A DNA stretch of 5,272 nucleotides from Thermodesulfobacteriota bacterium (GTDB lineage Bacteria > Desulfobacterota > DSM-4660 > Desulfatiglandales > HGW-15): assembly GCA_025454125.1 (NCBI GenBank), contig JALOPA010000283.1, positions 1-5,272 on the forward strand. The letters are read 5' to 3'. A program made the translations under genes and the position numbers. Of the stretch, positions 5,223-5,272 are shown one piece after another. The notes beneath the pieces were generated by a model that was not told the DNA's origin, ran no database searches, and was given only the letters and a program-made list of their open reading frames with translations. Each line of letters opens with the position of its first letter. Positions within the stretch are counted from its first letter, which is position 1.

Positions 5223-5272
5223 TCATTTCATCACTCTTTTCTTGAACTCCTTTTCTCTCGATTTCAGGTACA
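5223..5272 (-). CDS. Possible C-terminus of a gene entering from beyond the window
   Basis: The minus strand is open from the window edge to a TGA at 5225-5223, giving a lysine-rich tail YLKSREKEFKKRVMK. It resembles an ordinary charged protein C-terminus, but 15 residues are too few to assign a family. An alternative frame (ending at 5206) is also open. It is recorded because anyone extending the window should look here. Confidence 0.2.
   Translation of the reverse strand, partial: YLKSREKEFKKRVMK

Overview
The window looks like chromosomal DNA from a GC-rich anaerobic or syntrophic bacterium, most likely of the former Deltaproteobacteria (Desulfobacterota). This placement is an inference from the mix of protein families and from the RAYT type. 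No rRNA or other marker gene is present to confirm it. Every recognisable gene lies on the minus strand, so transcription runs from high to low coordinates.

Region by region, in the direction of transcription: (a) 5272-4867 is a poorly coding stretch. It holds a 33-residue C-terminal remnant of a serine hydrolase of the beta-lactamase family (5104-5205) and, at the very edge, a possible C-terminus of another gene. (b) 4866-4210 is a class I SAM-dependent methyltransferase. (c) 4098-2821 is an iron-type alcohol dehydrogenase that closely matches hydroxyacid-oxoacid transhydrogenase (HOT, ADHFE1 family). (d) 2690-1497 is a metal-dependent amidohydrolase of the imidazolonepropionase/prolidase-like group. 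(e) About 1496-1361 is an internal scrap of a tartronate-semialdehyde reductase (GlxR/GarR) gene, cut at both ends. (f) 1360-281 is a compact mobile element: an intact Y1/HUH transposase of the RAYT (IS200-like) type with a DnaA-like helix-turn-helix tail, bounded by near-perfect 24-base inverted repeats. (g) 263-1 is the N-terminal 87 codons of a thiamine-pyrophosphate enzyme of the acetolactate synthase superfamily, which continues out of the window.

The HOT, amidohydrolase and TPP-enzyme genes, together with the former GlxR gene, suggest a small-molecule (hydroxy-acid, semialdehyde or amide) catabolic neighbourhood. The mobile element has inserted directly upstream of the TPP gene, leaving only its Shine-Dalgarno sequence. 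The element's left repeat contains a TATAAT that could now serve as a promoter -10 for that gene. The most interesting part of the window is this junction: truncated glxR, RAYT element, TPP gene. I found no CRISPR array, tRNA, rRNA, defence system or convincing new multi-gene system.
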